Assembly (NCBI RefSeq): GCF_016919065.1
Contig: NZ_JAFFQA010000010.1
Coordinates: 62,001 to 126,000, forward strand
Source: Desulfobulbus rhabdoformis
Lineage (GTDB): Bacteria; Desulfobacterota; Desulfobulbia; Desulfobulbales; Desulfobulbaceae
Length of the DNA stretch: 64,000 nt
Reading direction: 5' to 3'
In this document: piece by piece, positions 1 to 9,900 of the stretch
Position numbering within the stretch: the stretch's first letter is position 1
Layout: each line of letters starts with the position of its first letter
Program-made: the position numbers and the translations under genes
Notes under the pieces: model-generated
Database searches by the model: none
Seen by the model: only the letters and a program-made list of their open reading frames with translations
Told to the model about the DNA's origin: nothing

Positions 1-86
1 TGACAGTGAAAACTGTGGTACAGACCTTGGGCTGCGTCCAGATCGACATCGTAACGTTTTCCGCATTCCTCACAAAAAACGATCAT
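1..86 (-). CDS. Zinc-ribbon protein, N-terminus only (cut by window edge)
   Basis: A minus-strand ATG at 86 opens a frame that runs off the left edge after about 28 residues. The start reads MIVFCEECGKRYDVDLDAA, with a CxxCGKxY knuckle typical of MJ0042-type zinc ribbons. It closely resembles the N-terminus of the ParA-like protein at 3213-4199 (MLFVCKGCGKKYRLKTDAA), which suggests a shared zinc-ribbon module used twice in this locus. The function of the rest cannot be seen. The gene reads in the same direction as the PilZ gene upstream and may end the same operon. The ribosome-binding site is weak (GGAAG directly before the ATG). Confidence 0.5.
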   Translation of the reverse strand, partial: MIVFCEECGKRYDVDLDAAQGLYHSFHC

Positions 87-132
87 CTTCCGTTGCTCAG
101 ATCAAAAGTCGTTTGGAAGCCGAGGACATTGT

Positions 133-564
133 TCATAGGTTTTGCGCAAGCGATTGGCGAATACCGGCCAGATACGCTTTCAATGCTTTGTGGTCGTCTT
201 CAAAAATATCCACAAACCTGGCCCCGATCTCAAAACGCTTCTCTCCTTGGTCCTTTTTCGACCAGACAACCTCTGCTATGGCCGTAAGCGGAGCCTTGAC
301 CATACTTTCGTTAACCAGTTGAGAAACGCCTTGCCTGTGATGTTGCCAGCCCAACAGGTCGATACTGAGACAGAGCTGGTCTTTTTCCTTGTAGGCTGTT
401 TCTATAAAAAAACAGAGTCCCTCATCACTGATATTGCATAAAATGCCTGGTGCTCCAGGGCCAGATGCAAGAGGGTAGCTCAGTTGTTTGACCTGGAGAG
501 TGGCTGTCTTCTCCACTCGACTCCATTCTCTGCATTCGTTATTTGTGGGGAGTGTATCTGTCAT
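133..564 (-). CDS. PilZ-domain protein (c-di-GMP effector candidate)
   Basis: A protein of about 143 residues. It has an N-terminal R-x(3)-K-like basic stretch (SRVEKTATLQVKQ), a NISDEGLCFF segment matching the PilZ (D/N)xSxxG motif, and a late strand with IGARFVDI. PilZ domains usually bind cyclic di-GMP and relay it to motility or surface behaviour. The start at 564 is chosen because its ATG overlaps the TGA of the upstream ABC substrate-binding gene (ATGA), implying translational coupling; a GTG at 585 is possible but has no better ribosome-binding site. The second Arg of the canonical RxxxR motif is Lys here, so c-di-GMP binding should not be taken for granted. The role with the ABC importer is unknown. 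Confidence 0.75.
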   Translation of the reverse strand: MTDTLPTNNECREWSRVEKTATLQVKQLSYPLASGPGAPGILCNISDEGLCFFIETAYKEKDQLCLSIDLLGWQHHRQGVSQLVNESMVKAPLTAIAEVVWSKKDQGEKRFEIGARFVDIFEDDHKALKAYLAGIRQSLAQNL

Positions 565-1634
565 GGGTTTGCTGTGCGTGTACACGTTGGGGGTAAAATG
601 GTATCAATCCCTTCAATGCCATAAAGAGAGGCCTCTTGGGCAAAGCGATCGTCAACCAATCCTTCTATGTCATCGCTTTGGCTGAGCTCATAATGCACCA
701 TGAGTTTCGCCATCTGCTTCAACTCGTCTGCTTTAGGAATGTACCGATCAAAAACGACCCTGTTATGTTTTGGAGTGGTCAACGCGTAAGTGACCAGCTC
801 TGGGGATTGATTCCAGTAGGAGGCCGCAATTTCGGCGGCAGAAGCAAGATTATCCTGCGCCCACAACCCTGAACGAACCGCCCCTTGCACCAGTTGCTCG
901 ACCAGCTTGGGGTGAGCGTCGATAAAGGACTGCTTGACCAACATGACATTGCAGATGAAGTCTGGCCAGATATCCTCAACATAGAAAAGGGAATGAGACT
1001 GCCCGTTTTGCAGGGTCCTGGCGGCAAAGGGTTCTCCCACAAAATACGCGTCCAGCGATCCGGAAATGAGCGCTGCAGGCATATCAGGAGGGTTCATTTC
1101 CACAATTTTAACTGTATCACCCAGGTGATTTGATTCTGCAAGCTGGCGCAGGCTCAGATTGTGGCCTGAGTAGCGCATGGGCACGGCCACAGTTCGTCCA
1201 GCGAGGTCCGAGATGGAACGTGCTTGAAGATCGGCCCTGGCGACTAAAGTGCTTTCGTGACGGTTACCGATATACACCACCTTAACATCCTCTCCCTGCT
1301 GTTTGAGAACAATGGCCAGGGGCGCAATGATAAAGGCGGCTTCGATATTTCCATCACGCAGGGCTTCAGCCATTTCGGCGAAGGAAGCAAATTTCAGTGC
1401 AGAAAAACGAATATCAGAGTCTTCCTGGGAGGCATAATCAAGCAATGGCGCGGCCATGTTGGTTATGACTGGCATATAGCCCATATGGACAATTGGACGG
1501 CTGCCTTTCGATTGAAAGTTGAGCTGATAGTGGAGTAGGCTGATGAGCAGCAACCAGCCAAGAGCAATGAGGGGAACACGCACCGCTGCCGGAATTGTGT
1601 TACGCAGGCTGTTTCTTAAAGCGTCACACCGCAT
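561..1634 (-). CDS. NMT1/SsuA-type ABC transporter substrate-binding protein
   Basis: 357 residues. An N-terminal hydrophobic segment (about residues 19-38, PLIALGWLLLISLLHYQL) is probably an uncleaved anchor or signal. It is followed by a periplasmic-binding fold of the NMT1/SsuA/NrtA family, with motifs such as VHMGYMPVITNMAAPLLDYA, NIEAAFIIAPLAIVL and SGSLDAYFVGEPFA. Members bind taurine, alkyl sulfonates, nitrate, bicarbonate or pyrimidine precursors; the substrate cannot be read from sequence. Gene order is permease, ATPase, binding protein. It overlaps the ATPase gene by 11 bp and the PilZ gene by 4 bp, so all four are probably one transcript. Confidence 0.85.
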   Translation of the reverse strand: MRCDALRNSLRNTIPAAVRVPLIALGWLLLISLLHYQLNFQSKGSRPIVHMGYMPVITNMAAPLLDYASQEDSDIRFSALKFASFAEMAEALRDGNIEAAFIIAPLAIVLKQQGEDVKVVYIGNRHESTLVARADLQARSISDLAGRTVAVPMRYSGHNLSLRQLAESNHLGDTVKIVEMNPPDMPAALISGSLDAYFVGEPFAARTLQNGQSHSLFYVEDIWPDFICNVMLVKQSFIDAHPKLVEQLVQGAVRSGLWAQDNLASAAEIAASYWNQSPELVTYALTTPKHNRVVFDRYIPKADELKQMAKLMVHYELSQSDDIEGLVDDRFAQEASLYGIEGIDTILPPTCTRTANP

Positions 1635-2415
1635 CCGGTACTCCCAACATGAAAAAGATTTCTCTGCGGAGTTCGACCAGTTCCGGTTCGCTCGTGATCT
1701 TTCGCGGATGGGGATAGGTCAGCTTACGGCTTAAGAGGACAGTTGCCGGACGTCCACCTAAGATGACGATACGATCCCCCATGACTAGGGCGTCATCAAT
1801 ATCATGGGTCACAAAGAGAACAGATTTTTCAGTGTAGAGGTGCATCATGACAACCTCTTCACGCATACGCATATGGGTGAGAAAATCAAGGCCTGTAAAA
1901 GGTTCGTCCATAAACAGGGTTTTGGGGTCCACTGCCAATGCGCGAGCAAGTTCGGCCCTCCGTTGCATGCCTCCGGAAAGCTCATAAGGATATCGGGATT
2001 CAAATCCGTTCAGTTCCACCATGTCGATGTACTCTTGAATTTTTTCCTCACGCTGCTTTTCTTCTCTGATACTCCGCAACCCCAAACCAACATTTTCGCT
2101 CACCGTCATCCAGGGTAATAGGGCACTGTGCTGGTAGACGAAAATATGATCTTCGCTTGGTCCCTGGATTTGTTTACCGTCAATGAGCACGCTGCCTGAG
2201 GTAGCCTGATCAAAGCCTGCAATAATTCGAAGAAGCGTTGATTTGCCACAACCGGAAGGTCCGAGAATGCAGACCATCTCACCGTTTTCAAATTCAAGGT
2301 CAATATCCTTGAGCACTTGGAATGACTGAGCTTGCAGCTGCTCTCCCGCATCCCTGATCTTTTTTCTGCGCTCACTATATTTTTTCGACAAACCGGCAAG
2401 AATGATATGGCTCAT
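1624..2415 (-). CDS. ABC transporter ATP-binding protein (SsuB/TauB/NrtC type)
   Basis: About 263 residues with a complete ABC ATPase set: Walker A GPSGCGKST, a Q-loop in FVYQHSALLPW, signature LSGGMQRRAELARAL, Walker B TLFMDEPFTGLD and the switch His in VTHDIDDA. The family powers NMT1-type importers, matching the flanking permease and binding protein. The ATG at 2415 is preferred over an in-frame TTG at 2421 because AGGA sits 8 nt before it. It begins 10 bp after the permease stop. Nothing suggests degeneration. Confidence 0.9.
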   Translation of the reverse strand: MSHIILAGLSKKYSERRKKIRDAGEQLQAQSFQVLKDIDLEFENGEMVCILGPSGCGKSTLLRIIAGFDQATSGSVLIDGKQIQGPSEDHIFVYQHSALLPWMTVSENVGLGLRSIREEKQREEKIQEYIDMVELNGFESRYPYELSGGMQRRAELARALAVDPKTLFMDEPFTGLDFLTHMRMREEVVMMHLYTEKSVLFVTHDIDDALVMGDRIVILGGRPATVLLSRKLTYPHPRKITSEPELVELRREIFFMLGVPDAV

Positions 2416-2425
2416 TGGCAAAATC

Positions 2426-3202
2426 CTATTGGGAAAAGGTGCCCCAGGCGACAGCCTCGGCTTTTCCCAGTTTTTTCATGGCCATATCAAGTGCAAGGCC
2501 GATCAGTCCGATAACAACCATACCTGCCATGACATAATCCATGCGCAGGGCATTGCGTGAATCGAGAATCAGGTAGCCCAGCCCAGAATCCACAGCGATC
2601 ATTTCCGCCGCGACCACAACCAGCCAAGCGATTCCCAGAGTGATACGCAAGGCTGTGATCACTTCAGGAAGCATGGCAGGAACAATAATCTTGCTGATGA
2701 CTTCCCAGCGAGTAAGGTTAAAGTTGGCGGCAACCTGGAAGTAGGTAGGGTTGATGGAGCTGACTGCCAGGGTGGTGGAGACGACCAGTGGGAAAAAGCT
2801 GGAGAGAAAGATAAGAAAAACGGCCGGTGGTTCACCAATACCAAACCAGAGCATGGCAATGGGAATCCAGGCAAGAGGAGAGATTGGGCGCATGAACTGA
2901 ATCAGTGGATTCAAGGCGCAAAGCAGGAAAGTATTACGGCCAAGTACCATCCCCAGAGGAATTCCCAGAAAGATGGCAAGGTAAAACCCTGCAGTAACGC
3001 GAAACAGGCTGGCAATGGTGTGTTTGACAAGGGTCCCATTGGCTATCAATTGCCCGATGCTGGTGACAACGGTCAAGGGATCAGGAAAAACTTGGGTCTT
3101 CCAACCACTGAAACAGATAGTCAGCTCCCAAATGACGATAGCGCCACAAAAGGTGAGCAATGGCAAAATAAATGACCGGGAAAGTATTTTCATATCAGCC
3201 AA
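2426..3202 (-). CDS. ABC transporter permease (SsuC/TauC type)
   Basis: 258 residues with about six predicted membrane spans and the BPD_transp_1 EAA loop (AANFNLTRWEVISKIIVPAMLPEVITALR), which contacts the ATPase. It pairs with the ATPase and binding protein downstream as a binding-protein-dependent importer of the taurine/nitrate/sulfonate class. The likely start is TTG at 3202, with AAGGA seven bases upstream; an ATG three codons in is the alternative. The gene begins only 10 bp after the ParA-like gene, so it probably shares a transcript with it although no functional link is obvious. Confidence 0.88.
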   Translation of the reverse strand: MADMKILSRSFILPLLTFCGAIVIWELTICFSGWKTQVFPDPLTVVTSIGQLIANGTLVKHTIASLFRVTAGFYLAIFLGIPLGMVLGRNTFLLCALNPLIQFMRPISPLAWIPIAMLWFGIGEPPAVFLIFLSSFFPLVVSTTLAVSSINPTYFQVAANFNLTRWEVISKIIVPAMLPEVITALRITLGIAWLVVVAAEMIAVDSGLGYLILDSRNALRMDYVMAGMVVIGLIGLALDMAMKKLGKAEAVAWGTFSQ

Positions 3203-3212
3203 GTGGTTGTCC

Positions 3213-4199
3213 TTACCCCGCTATGATAGGGCTCTGTTTATCTGTGTTCTGTTCTGAGGACAATGCCGTTGGCATAGAGTCAAGTATTTCCTTGGCCAGA
3301 AGAATATGCTGCCGGGCCGCCGTACTCTCACGGTCGTAGACGATCGCTGGCAGGGAAAGGATCTGGGCCTCCTTTATTTTACTGTCACGTCCAATAAGCG
3401 TCGTGAAAAGTTTTCCAGGATAGAGTTGCTGCAGTTTTTCGTATACGACCTGGGAGGCGGTTTCGTTGGCATCGAACATGGTGATGAGAATCCGAAAAGT
3501 AAGGCCCGGGTTCGTCTTGGCCTGGATCTGCTCGATCAGTTTTTTGATTTTGGTCACGCCATGGGTGGCAAGGAATTCGCACTGACAGGGGATGATGGCC
3601 ATCTGAGCTGCTGTTAGGGCGTTCATTGTAAAAAATTCTATGGAGGGAGGTGTGTCAATCAGGATGTAATCAAATGACTCGCCTAACTGATTGAGGCGAT
3701 CACGCAGCAGAAATTCAAAGAATTGACGACTCAGGTACCGCTTATTCAAAAGCGCCATGTTCATGTTGGAGGGAAGCAGATAGAGGCCTGTATAGCGGGT
3801 GGCAATAATATGAGAGCTGAAATCTTTGACCCTTGTATCGACTATTTCAAAGAAGGAGTTTCGATCCTGGTAGCCCAATGACAGACTGAGGTTTGCCTGG
3901 CCATCAAAGTCAATGAGCAACACCTTTTTTTTCAAAAGCGCCAGAGATAAGCCCAAATTCAGGCAGGTGGTCGTTTTAGCCACACCGCCTTTCTGGTTGC
4001 TGAAGACAATGATGTTGTCCATGGCAAAACCGTGCAGGGCTTTGTCGCGATCAAAAAAGAAGAGTTCCCCTGCATTCGTCTCTTTTACCTGTCGTACGCC
4101 TTCCCCACACTGTCTGCAGCGAAGTCGGTCAAGATTCGCGGGTGCTGCATCGGTTTTCAACCGGTATTTTTTTCCGCATCCCTTACAGACAAACAACAT
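3213..4199 (-). CDS. ParA/Soj-family ATPase with N-terminal zinc ribbon
   Basis: 328 residues. Residues 1-35 form a zinc ribbon with two CxxC pairs (CKGCGKKY and CRQCGEG). From about residue 60 a ParA/MinD-type P-loop ATPase begins: deviant Walker A KGGVAKTT, switch I LIDFDGQANLS and Walker B YILIDTPPS. Such ATPases position chromosomes, plasmids or chemosensory arrays (ParC/ParP systems). Lying directly downstream of cheB-cheB-cheA, it could localise the chemosensory array; that is inference. No ParB homologue is adjacent. The ribosome-binding site is clear (GAGGAAAAAGGC before the ATG). A MITE-like remnant lies just upstream at 4225-4290. Confidence 0.8.
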   Translation of the reverse strand: MLFVCKGCGKKYRLKTDAAPANLDRLRCRQCGEGVRQVKETNAGELFFFDRDKALHGFAMDNIIVFSNQKGGVAKTTTCLNLGLSLALLKKKVLLIDFDGQANLSLSLGYQDRNSFFEIVDTRVKDFSSHIIATRYTGLYLLPSNMNMALLNKRYLSRQFFEFLLRDRLNQLGESFDYILIDTPPSIEFFTMNALTAAQMAIIPCQCEFLATHGVTKIKKLIEQIQAKTNPGLTFRILITMFDANETASQVVYEKLQQLYPGKLFTTLIGRDSKIKEAQILSLPAIVYDRESTAARQHILLAKEILDSMPTALSSEQNTDKQSPIIAG

Positions 4200-4224
4200 T
4201 GCCTTTTTCCTCAGTACTTTTTAT

Positions 4225-4290
4225 GGGTGCCTTGAATAATTAGATTTTCCAATCAAGGTCAAGGTGTGCTCAAAATTTTACCGCAGGCAT
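4225..4290. repeat. MITE-like element, one-ended remnant (copy C)
   Basis: This stretch matches the first 66 bp of the complete copy at 12542-12699 with few changes. It starts with the terminal sequence GGGTGYCTTGAATAATTAG and runs to CAAAATTTTACCGCAGGCAT. The second terminus is missing; a weak GAATTCAACAATCCC follows at 4310. It lies between the ParA-like gene and a cheB-like gene. Confidence 0.75.
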
Positions 4291-4345
4291 CGAAACGATA
4301 GAATTCAACAATCCCTCTGGGCCCCCAGATATCAGGGAGCTGGAA

Positions 4346-5386
4346 TCATGATTCAAGTGTTTGCTGGACCGCGGCAGCAAGATCACGGTCCTTGACAATC
4401 TTATCGGCTACGCCGCATCTGATGGCGTTTTCGGTCAAATTGGGAAAGACGCAGTAATGGGTGTCCTGAACCAGGGTCGTTCCCTGATGACGCTGGATCA
4501 TGCCCAGCCCTTCAGCGCCGTCATCGCCTATGCCGCCTAACAAAACACCGACAATAGGGCCCTGAAAAGTTGCAGCGGCTGAGCTGTAGAGGAGATCAAT
4601 AGGCCTATCTACGGGACCTCCCACCAAGACCAGCGGTTTGCCTTCAGTTGAGGTGGTAAAACTCAGTGAGGTTTCCGTTGAGCCGATATAGCACCTTCCT
4701 GGTTCAATAATCGTGTCCTCCTGCAGGGCATGAATTTTCCAGGGAACGGATTTATCGAATTGTTCTGCAAAGGTTGCCAGTATTTTGAGGGATATATCCT
4801 GAATAACCACGATACCGGCCCGTAGTATAGGCGGAAGGGTTGCAATCATACGGATAACCGTGTTCGGTCCACAGAGATTGGTACCGATAATGACCAGCGC
4901 TTCAGGAGGAAGGGTTTCCCGGCTGGAGTTCTCAGGTTTGTTTTCTGAAAGGGACGGGAGCTTGGCTCGATGGATGTTGCCGACTTTGACCGCGGCGGCC
5001 AGCTTCACCCTGTCGATGATCATCTCTTTTCCCTTGTTGAGGTCTCTGGAAACAGCACCGGAGGGCTTGGGAACAAAATCGACCACCCCCAGCCGCAGGG
5101 CCTCAAAAGTGATGGCGCCGTCGGCAAAAAGGGAACTGAGGACAACGATCGGAATTTGACATTTGATCATGATGTGGCGAATGGCACTGATCCCGTTCAT
5201 GACCGGCATATCCATGTCCAGAGTGATCACATCCGGCTGAAGTCGCTGAGCTTTTTCCAGGCCAACCAAACCATTCTCAGCCGTATCGATCACCTCGATC
5301 ATGGGGTCGGAATTCAGTATGTCGACCACCGCCCTACGCATGACGCCGGCGTCATCGACGACCAGTACTTTAATTTTTTCTTCCAT
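4346..5386 (-). CDS. CheB-like response regulator with degenerate methylesterase domain
   Basis: About 346 residues from the ATG at 5386 (in-frame upstream starts at 5413 and 5440 exist). The receiver domain is intact: acidic VVDDAG, phospho-Asp in DVITLDMDMPVMNG, Lys in FVPKPSG. The C-terminal domain has the CheB methylesterase layout, but the nucleophile motif, normally G-x-S-T-G-G, reads IGTNLCGPN, and the catalytic-His segment, normally H-M-P, reads VIQDIS. Only the Asp motif survives (GIGDDGAEG). Enzyme activity is therefore unlikely. It may act as a phosphate sink, an output or a partner of the paralogue directly upstream. Confidence 0.8.
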   Translation of the reverse strand: MEEKIKVLVVDDAGVMRRAVVDILNSDPMIEVIDTAENGLVGLEKAQRLQPDVITLDMDMPVMNGISAIRHIMIKCQIPIVVLSSLFADGAITFEALRLGVVDFVPKPSGAVSRDLNKGKEMIIDRVKLAAAVKVGNIHRAKLPSLSENKPENSSRETLPPEALVIIGTNLCGPNTVIRMIATLPPILRAGIVVIQDISLKILATFAEQFDKSVPWKIHALQEDTIIEPGRCYIGSTETSLSFTTSTEGKPLVLVGGPVDRPIDLLYSSAAATFQGPIVGVLLGGIGDDGAEGLGMIQRHQGTTLVQDTHYCVFPNLTENAIRCGVADKIVKDRDLAAAVQQTLES

Positions 5387-5514
5387 AGACCTTTGGTTTC
5401 CAAGTGCTTTCATCCCCAAATTTTTCCACATGCATTGCAAGGCTGGGATGGTCGGGGAGGTATGGCATCTTTTTCCTTTTTGGAGATGAGAGAGAATTGG
5501 AATTTTGTATACGA

Positions 5515-6945
5515 TCAGTTTGCCCTGGCACGAACAATGCGCGTTATTTCAGCAGCTATCTCATCATCGGCAATCACCAGAGCCCTGTCACATTTTTTCA
5601 AGGCTGCCTCGGCCATTTCTTTCAGGAGACATGTTTCGGGTGACTGAACCAGTGCCTTTCCCCCTGAATGCAGCAACTCGTTCAGACCATCGGAGCCATC
5701 ACTGGATGCACCTGATAGCGTAATGCCTACGGTGGAGGGGCCGAATTTTTCCGCCAGCGAGATCATCAAGATATCTGCGGCCCCCCGGCGGTTGGGAAAC
5801 GATGAGGGGGTAAGCTGCAGCAATAGATCCCTGCCCGACTGTTCAATGGTTGCATATTCCTGCCCGGAGACGAGGTAACAGATCCCGGGTTGCACTGCAT
5901 TGCCGTTTGTTGCACGCTGAACAGTGATCTGGCTGTGCTGGTTAAGATAGTGGGCAAATGCGTCCACATGCTCAGTGGCTCCGTAGAGTACGACCAGAAA
6001 AGCTGCTGGCAGATTCGGGTCCAACTGGGGGACAATCTTTAACAAGGCTCCATAGCCCCCCTCACCGGCGACCATGCAGGCGACATATTCCAGCTCTGTC
6101 TCTCCCTGAATATGTTGTTTTTCCTGGCGCCCTCTGCGGATATAGCGCACAGAATTGATGGATACTTTTGAGGCCAGTTGGATTTTTTCACGGATAAGTC
6201 TAATCTGTTCCTCTTTATCGTCCTCGCTCAGTTGTGAGGGCTTGGGGATGAAATCAACGGCTCCGTATTTCAGGGCATCAAAGGTGATGGTTGCACCATC
6301 CTGTGTCATTGCGCTGACCATGACCGTGGGCAGGGGAAATTGAATCATGATCCTCTTGAGCGTTGAAATCCCGTCCATGACCGGCATATTGACATCCAGA
6401 GTGATCACATCGGGGGTGAGACTGGGGATGAGATCAAGGGCTTCTGCGCCGTTTGCTGCACTGCCGACAATGAGAAAATTCGTCTCGTCGAATATGGTGG
6501 CAAGGGCCTTACGCATCATGGAGGAATCATCGACTATGAGCACCCGTATCCGTGTATCTTCGATTTCGGCGAACGGCTTGTCCTTGTCTGTTTTCGCTAG
6601 AGGTTGCGTCGGCGAGTCCTCATCTTGCCTGCGGCAGGCCTCGAGCAAGAGATGCTGCCAACTCTGGACAATGGAGTTTGTATCGGGAACCTGACCGAGA
6701 ATGGATTCAAAGTTGCCCTGATTCCAGCCCATGATGGCGAAAAACGCTTTTTCCCCCGATATATCGCCTGCCTCCGCGTGGACAATTTCCCCTTCAACCA
6801 AGTAGATAGTGCCCTCTCGCCCGTCTTTGGTCACACGAATTGCGGTGCTGGTGCCGCCAATGCAGCACATCTGGAGGATATCGGAGAGCTGGACGTTGTT
6901 GAGGGTTCCGACAAATCCTCGGCTTTTTGTGCCTGGGGTGTTCAT
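5515..6945 (-). CDS. PATAN/DUF4388-REC-CheB-like fusion, degenerate methylesterase
   Basis: 476 residues. Residues about 8-110 resemble the PATAN (DUF4388) domain: FVGTLNNVQLSDILQMCCIG, then GTIYLVEGEIVHAEAGD and the GWNQGNFE ending. A REC domain follows (IVDDSS, phospho-Asp in DVITLDVNMPVMDG, Lys in FIPKPSQ). The last part is CheB-shaped, but the Ser motif is MVAGEGGYGAL and the His segment is VVLYGATEH. The Asp motif GASSDGSDG persists. So both CheB-like proteins of this locus lack Ser and His. It follows the CheA stop by 4 bp and is probably co-translated. PATAN domains occur in other chemosensory and motility regulators of deltaproteobacteria. Confidence 0.8.
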   Translation of the reverse strand: MNTPGTKSRGFVGTLNNVQLSDILQMCCIGGTSTAIRVTKDGREGTIYLVEGEIVHAEAGDISGEKAFFAIMGWNQGNFESILGQVPDTNSIVQSWQHLLLEACRRQDEDSPTQPLAKTDKDKPFAEIEDTRIRVLIVDDSSMMRKALATIFDETNFLIVGSAANGAEALDLIPSLTPDVITLDVNMPVMDGISTLKRIMIQFPLPTVMVSAMTQDGATITFDALKYGAVDFIPKPSQLSEDDKEEQIRLIREKIQLASKVSINSVRYIRRGRQEKQHIQGETELEYVACMVAGEGGYGALLKIVPQLDPNLPAAFLVVLYGATEHVDAFAHYLNQHSQITVQRATNGNAVQPGICYLVSGQEYATIEQSGRDLLLQLTPSSFPNRRGAADILMISLAEKFGPSTVGITLSGASSDGSDGLNELLHSGGKALVQSPETCLLKEMAEAALKKCDRALVIADDEIAAEITRIVRARAN

Positions 6946-6949
6946 AGTC

Positions 6950-9900
6950 TTAACTCTCGGATGTCATCGTTGCAGGTTCGTTGATCCTGCGGTTTTGTCT
7001 GCCAATGGTGAGGTGAACCAGATCATGGATATCAAGAATAAGCGAGATGCGTCCGTCGCCAAGTATGGTTGCTCCTGAAAATCCTCTGTTGTCACGGAGA
7101 TAATCAGGCAGCGGCTTGATAACGACTTCTTCCTGTCCACGCAGGGCGTCGACAACCAGCCCCACCCGGCTCTTGCCTGCGCTCACAATGACGACAAAGG
7201 TCTTCTCATCGTTTTCGCTCTGGGAGTGAAGGATGGGCAGATTGAATATGGTTGAAAGGCGAATCAGGGGAATGGTGCTGTCACGGAGGTAGATTACTTC
7301 ATTGGATTTGATACTGTGAATCTCCTCGTCACGCACCTGCAGGGTCTCGTCAACCGCTATCAGGGGTATGGTGAACAGCGAGGTCCCCACCTTGACCAGA
7401 AGGGCTTTTATAACCGCAAGCGTCAATGGTATTTTAATGCGAATGTTGGTCCCTTGACCGGGTTGGGAGTCAATCTCAATGGTACCGTTGAGATTTTCCA
7501 GGTTTTTCCTGACCACATCCATCCCGACCCCCCGACCTGAGGTACGGGTCACCTCGGCAGCGGTTGAAAAACCCGGTCGCATGATGAGTTCGGTGATTTC
7601 CTTGGGAGAAAGAGCGTCCAATTGCTCCTTGCTGATCAACCCCTTTGCGAGGGCCTTTGATTGGACCGCCTCAAGGTCGATGCCGCGTCCGTCATCAGTT
7701 ACCTCGACAACCACGTGACTGTCTTCGTGATAGGCATCAAGTTTCAACAGCCCTTTTTCCGGTTTGCCCAATGATCTGCGGGTTGCGGCGGGTTCAATGC
7801 CATGGTCGACTGCATTGCGTATGACATGGATCAGCGGATCGGCAATTTCTTCAATGATCATTTTATCCAGCTCGGTATCTGCACCGCGCAGTACAAGTCC
7901 GATATCCTTATCCGTGTCATGCACCAGGTCTCTGATCAGCCTCGGATAGCGGTTGAACAGTTGGGATATGGGCAGCATCCGTACCTTCATCACGCCTTCC
8001 TGCAATTCATTGGCAACTCTGCCCAGGGCTACAATTGCCTCATGAAATTTGAAGGAAAAGCTTTTGACCTGTTTGACCTCCCGTTTGTCTAACTCCGGGA
8101 TATTTTGCAGGTGCACCTCCATTCTTCGCAGCTCATTAAAGAGTTGGGAAAACCATGCACGATTAATAACCAGTTCTCCTGCCTGGTTCATCAGCTCGTC
8201 AATTTTATTGGCATCAATGCGCAGGCTTTGACGAAATACCTTTTCAACGCCTGACTCTGCAGTTTTCCTCCTCTCTCCTTTCCGCCGCTCCACACCTTGG
8301 AACTCGTCAACCATGGTCGGATCATTCTCTGCTGGGGCAGGAGAAGGGAGGGCTGGCTGCGTTGATTCTGAAGGCTCGGGTGGCAGGGAGACAACCTTGT
8401 GCTCCTGGCTCTCCTCCTCAGAACAATGCAACACACCTTCTGCATTTTGTTCTGGATCAAGAAGTGCACCCAGGTTGTTGTCAGGGGGGGAGGGCTGCTG
8501 GTCGATTGAAGCTGTTCTCTCTGTTTTCAAGGCGTCATCGAGCGCGGCGCTAAGCCGATCAGCCAGCATTTGCTTTTCGCCGATAACGATTTCTTCATGG
8601 AATGTTGGTTCTTCAGAAAGGAAGTCCTCTTCCTCCTGGTCCACTGCAGTGCTTGAGAAAAGCTCTTCGGTACGATCTACTAAGGAACTATCTTTTTCCG
8701 CATCAAGGGACGGTTGTTGCTCTGTTGTGGAGGGGGGAGTTACAGCGATTTGTTGTTCCATCCGGGCTGGACTCTGAACGGGGGATGTTGATTCTTTTTC
8801 TTGTATTTGTGGAAAAATATCGTAGAGCTTTTTGGCATATTCCCCAATGCAGTTACCAATTTGACTGGACAATTCCGTGCCCGTTGGGAAGAGCGAGAAG
8901 GAATCATCCAGTTCCTTGAGTTCGTCGACCCACTGGTCGTAAAGTCCGGTGAGTTTTTCATAGCCCATATAGTTGGCAGCTGCCCGAATACGGGTAATCT
9001 TTTTTGTCAGGGTATGAAGGACTGCCTGTGGGTTTTCGTTTGCTGGGATTTGATGCGCCAGGGTTTGCACCACCTGAAGATTATCTTTGAGTTGTTCCAG
9101 AAAGATAGAAAACAGTTCCGTGTCTATGTTCTCCTCATACTCATTCTCAGGCTGAGATGCAGAGGGTTTCTGGTGGAGAGGCTGGTTGTGCGATGCAGCA
9201 GGGGAGGGGGAACAAGGGGCTGCTGCTTCTTTAGCTATGTCTATTGGTGCCACTGTATCAAGTTGAGGGAAGAGTTTGGATATTGTAGCCAAATAGGTGT
9301 TGATCCCCTCATCAATAAGCATCGTACAGGTTGGTGGAGCCGTCAGTGATAGCTGATCTCTGAAACCAGTCAACGTATTCTGCCAGCGCGCACAGAGACC
9401 AACGAGGCTGTCATACCCCATATAGTTGGCCGATGCCTTGAGACGCTGGAGTTTTTCATCGATTGCGACAAGCAGCGCCGACCTTTCATCTGAGGCAATA
9501 AGCTGCTCGCCAACTTCCCGAATTTCCAGGAGATGGCGTTGCAGCTGTTCAATAAAAATCGCGACAAGCTCTGCATCTTCTGTCGTATCAATGATGCTTT
9601 CTGTATGTTCCCCCTGCAAAGCAGGTTCTGCCCGGGCTGGCAGGGGATCCGGTTCGCTCTGCGGTAGCGGGCCGTCAGGCCTCTCTTGGAAATCGGGCTG
9701 CTCCTCTTGACTATCAAAAATATCATCAAGCTCAAGTGTCAACTCTTCTTCATCATGTTGTCGTGCATCGGCTTGCTGCGCTACTCCTGCAGGAGCGTTT
9801 TCAACCAGTGCTATTTCACCGAGCTGCGGAAAATAGTGCTGGATAATCTGAAAAAAGGTGGCAATGCCCTCCTGAAAAATATCGTTGCGAGAGATGGCCT

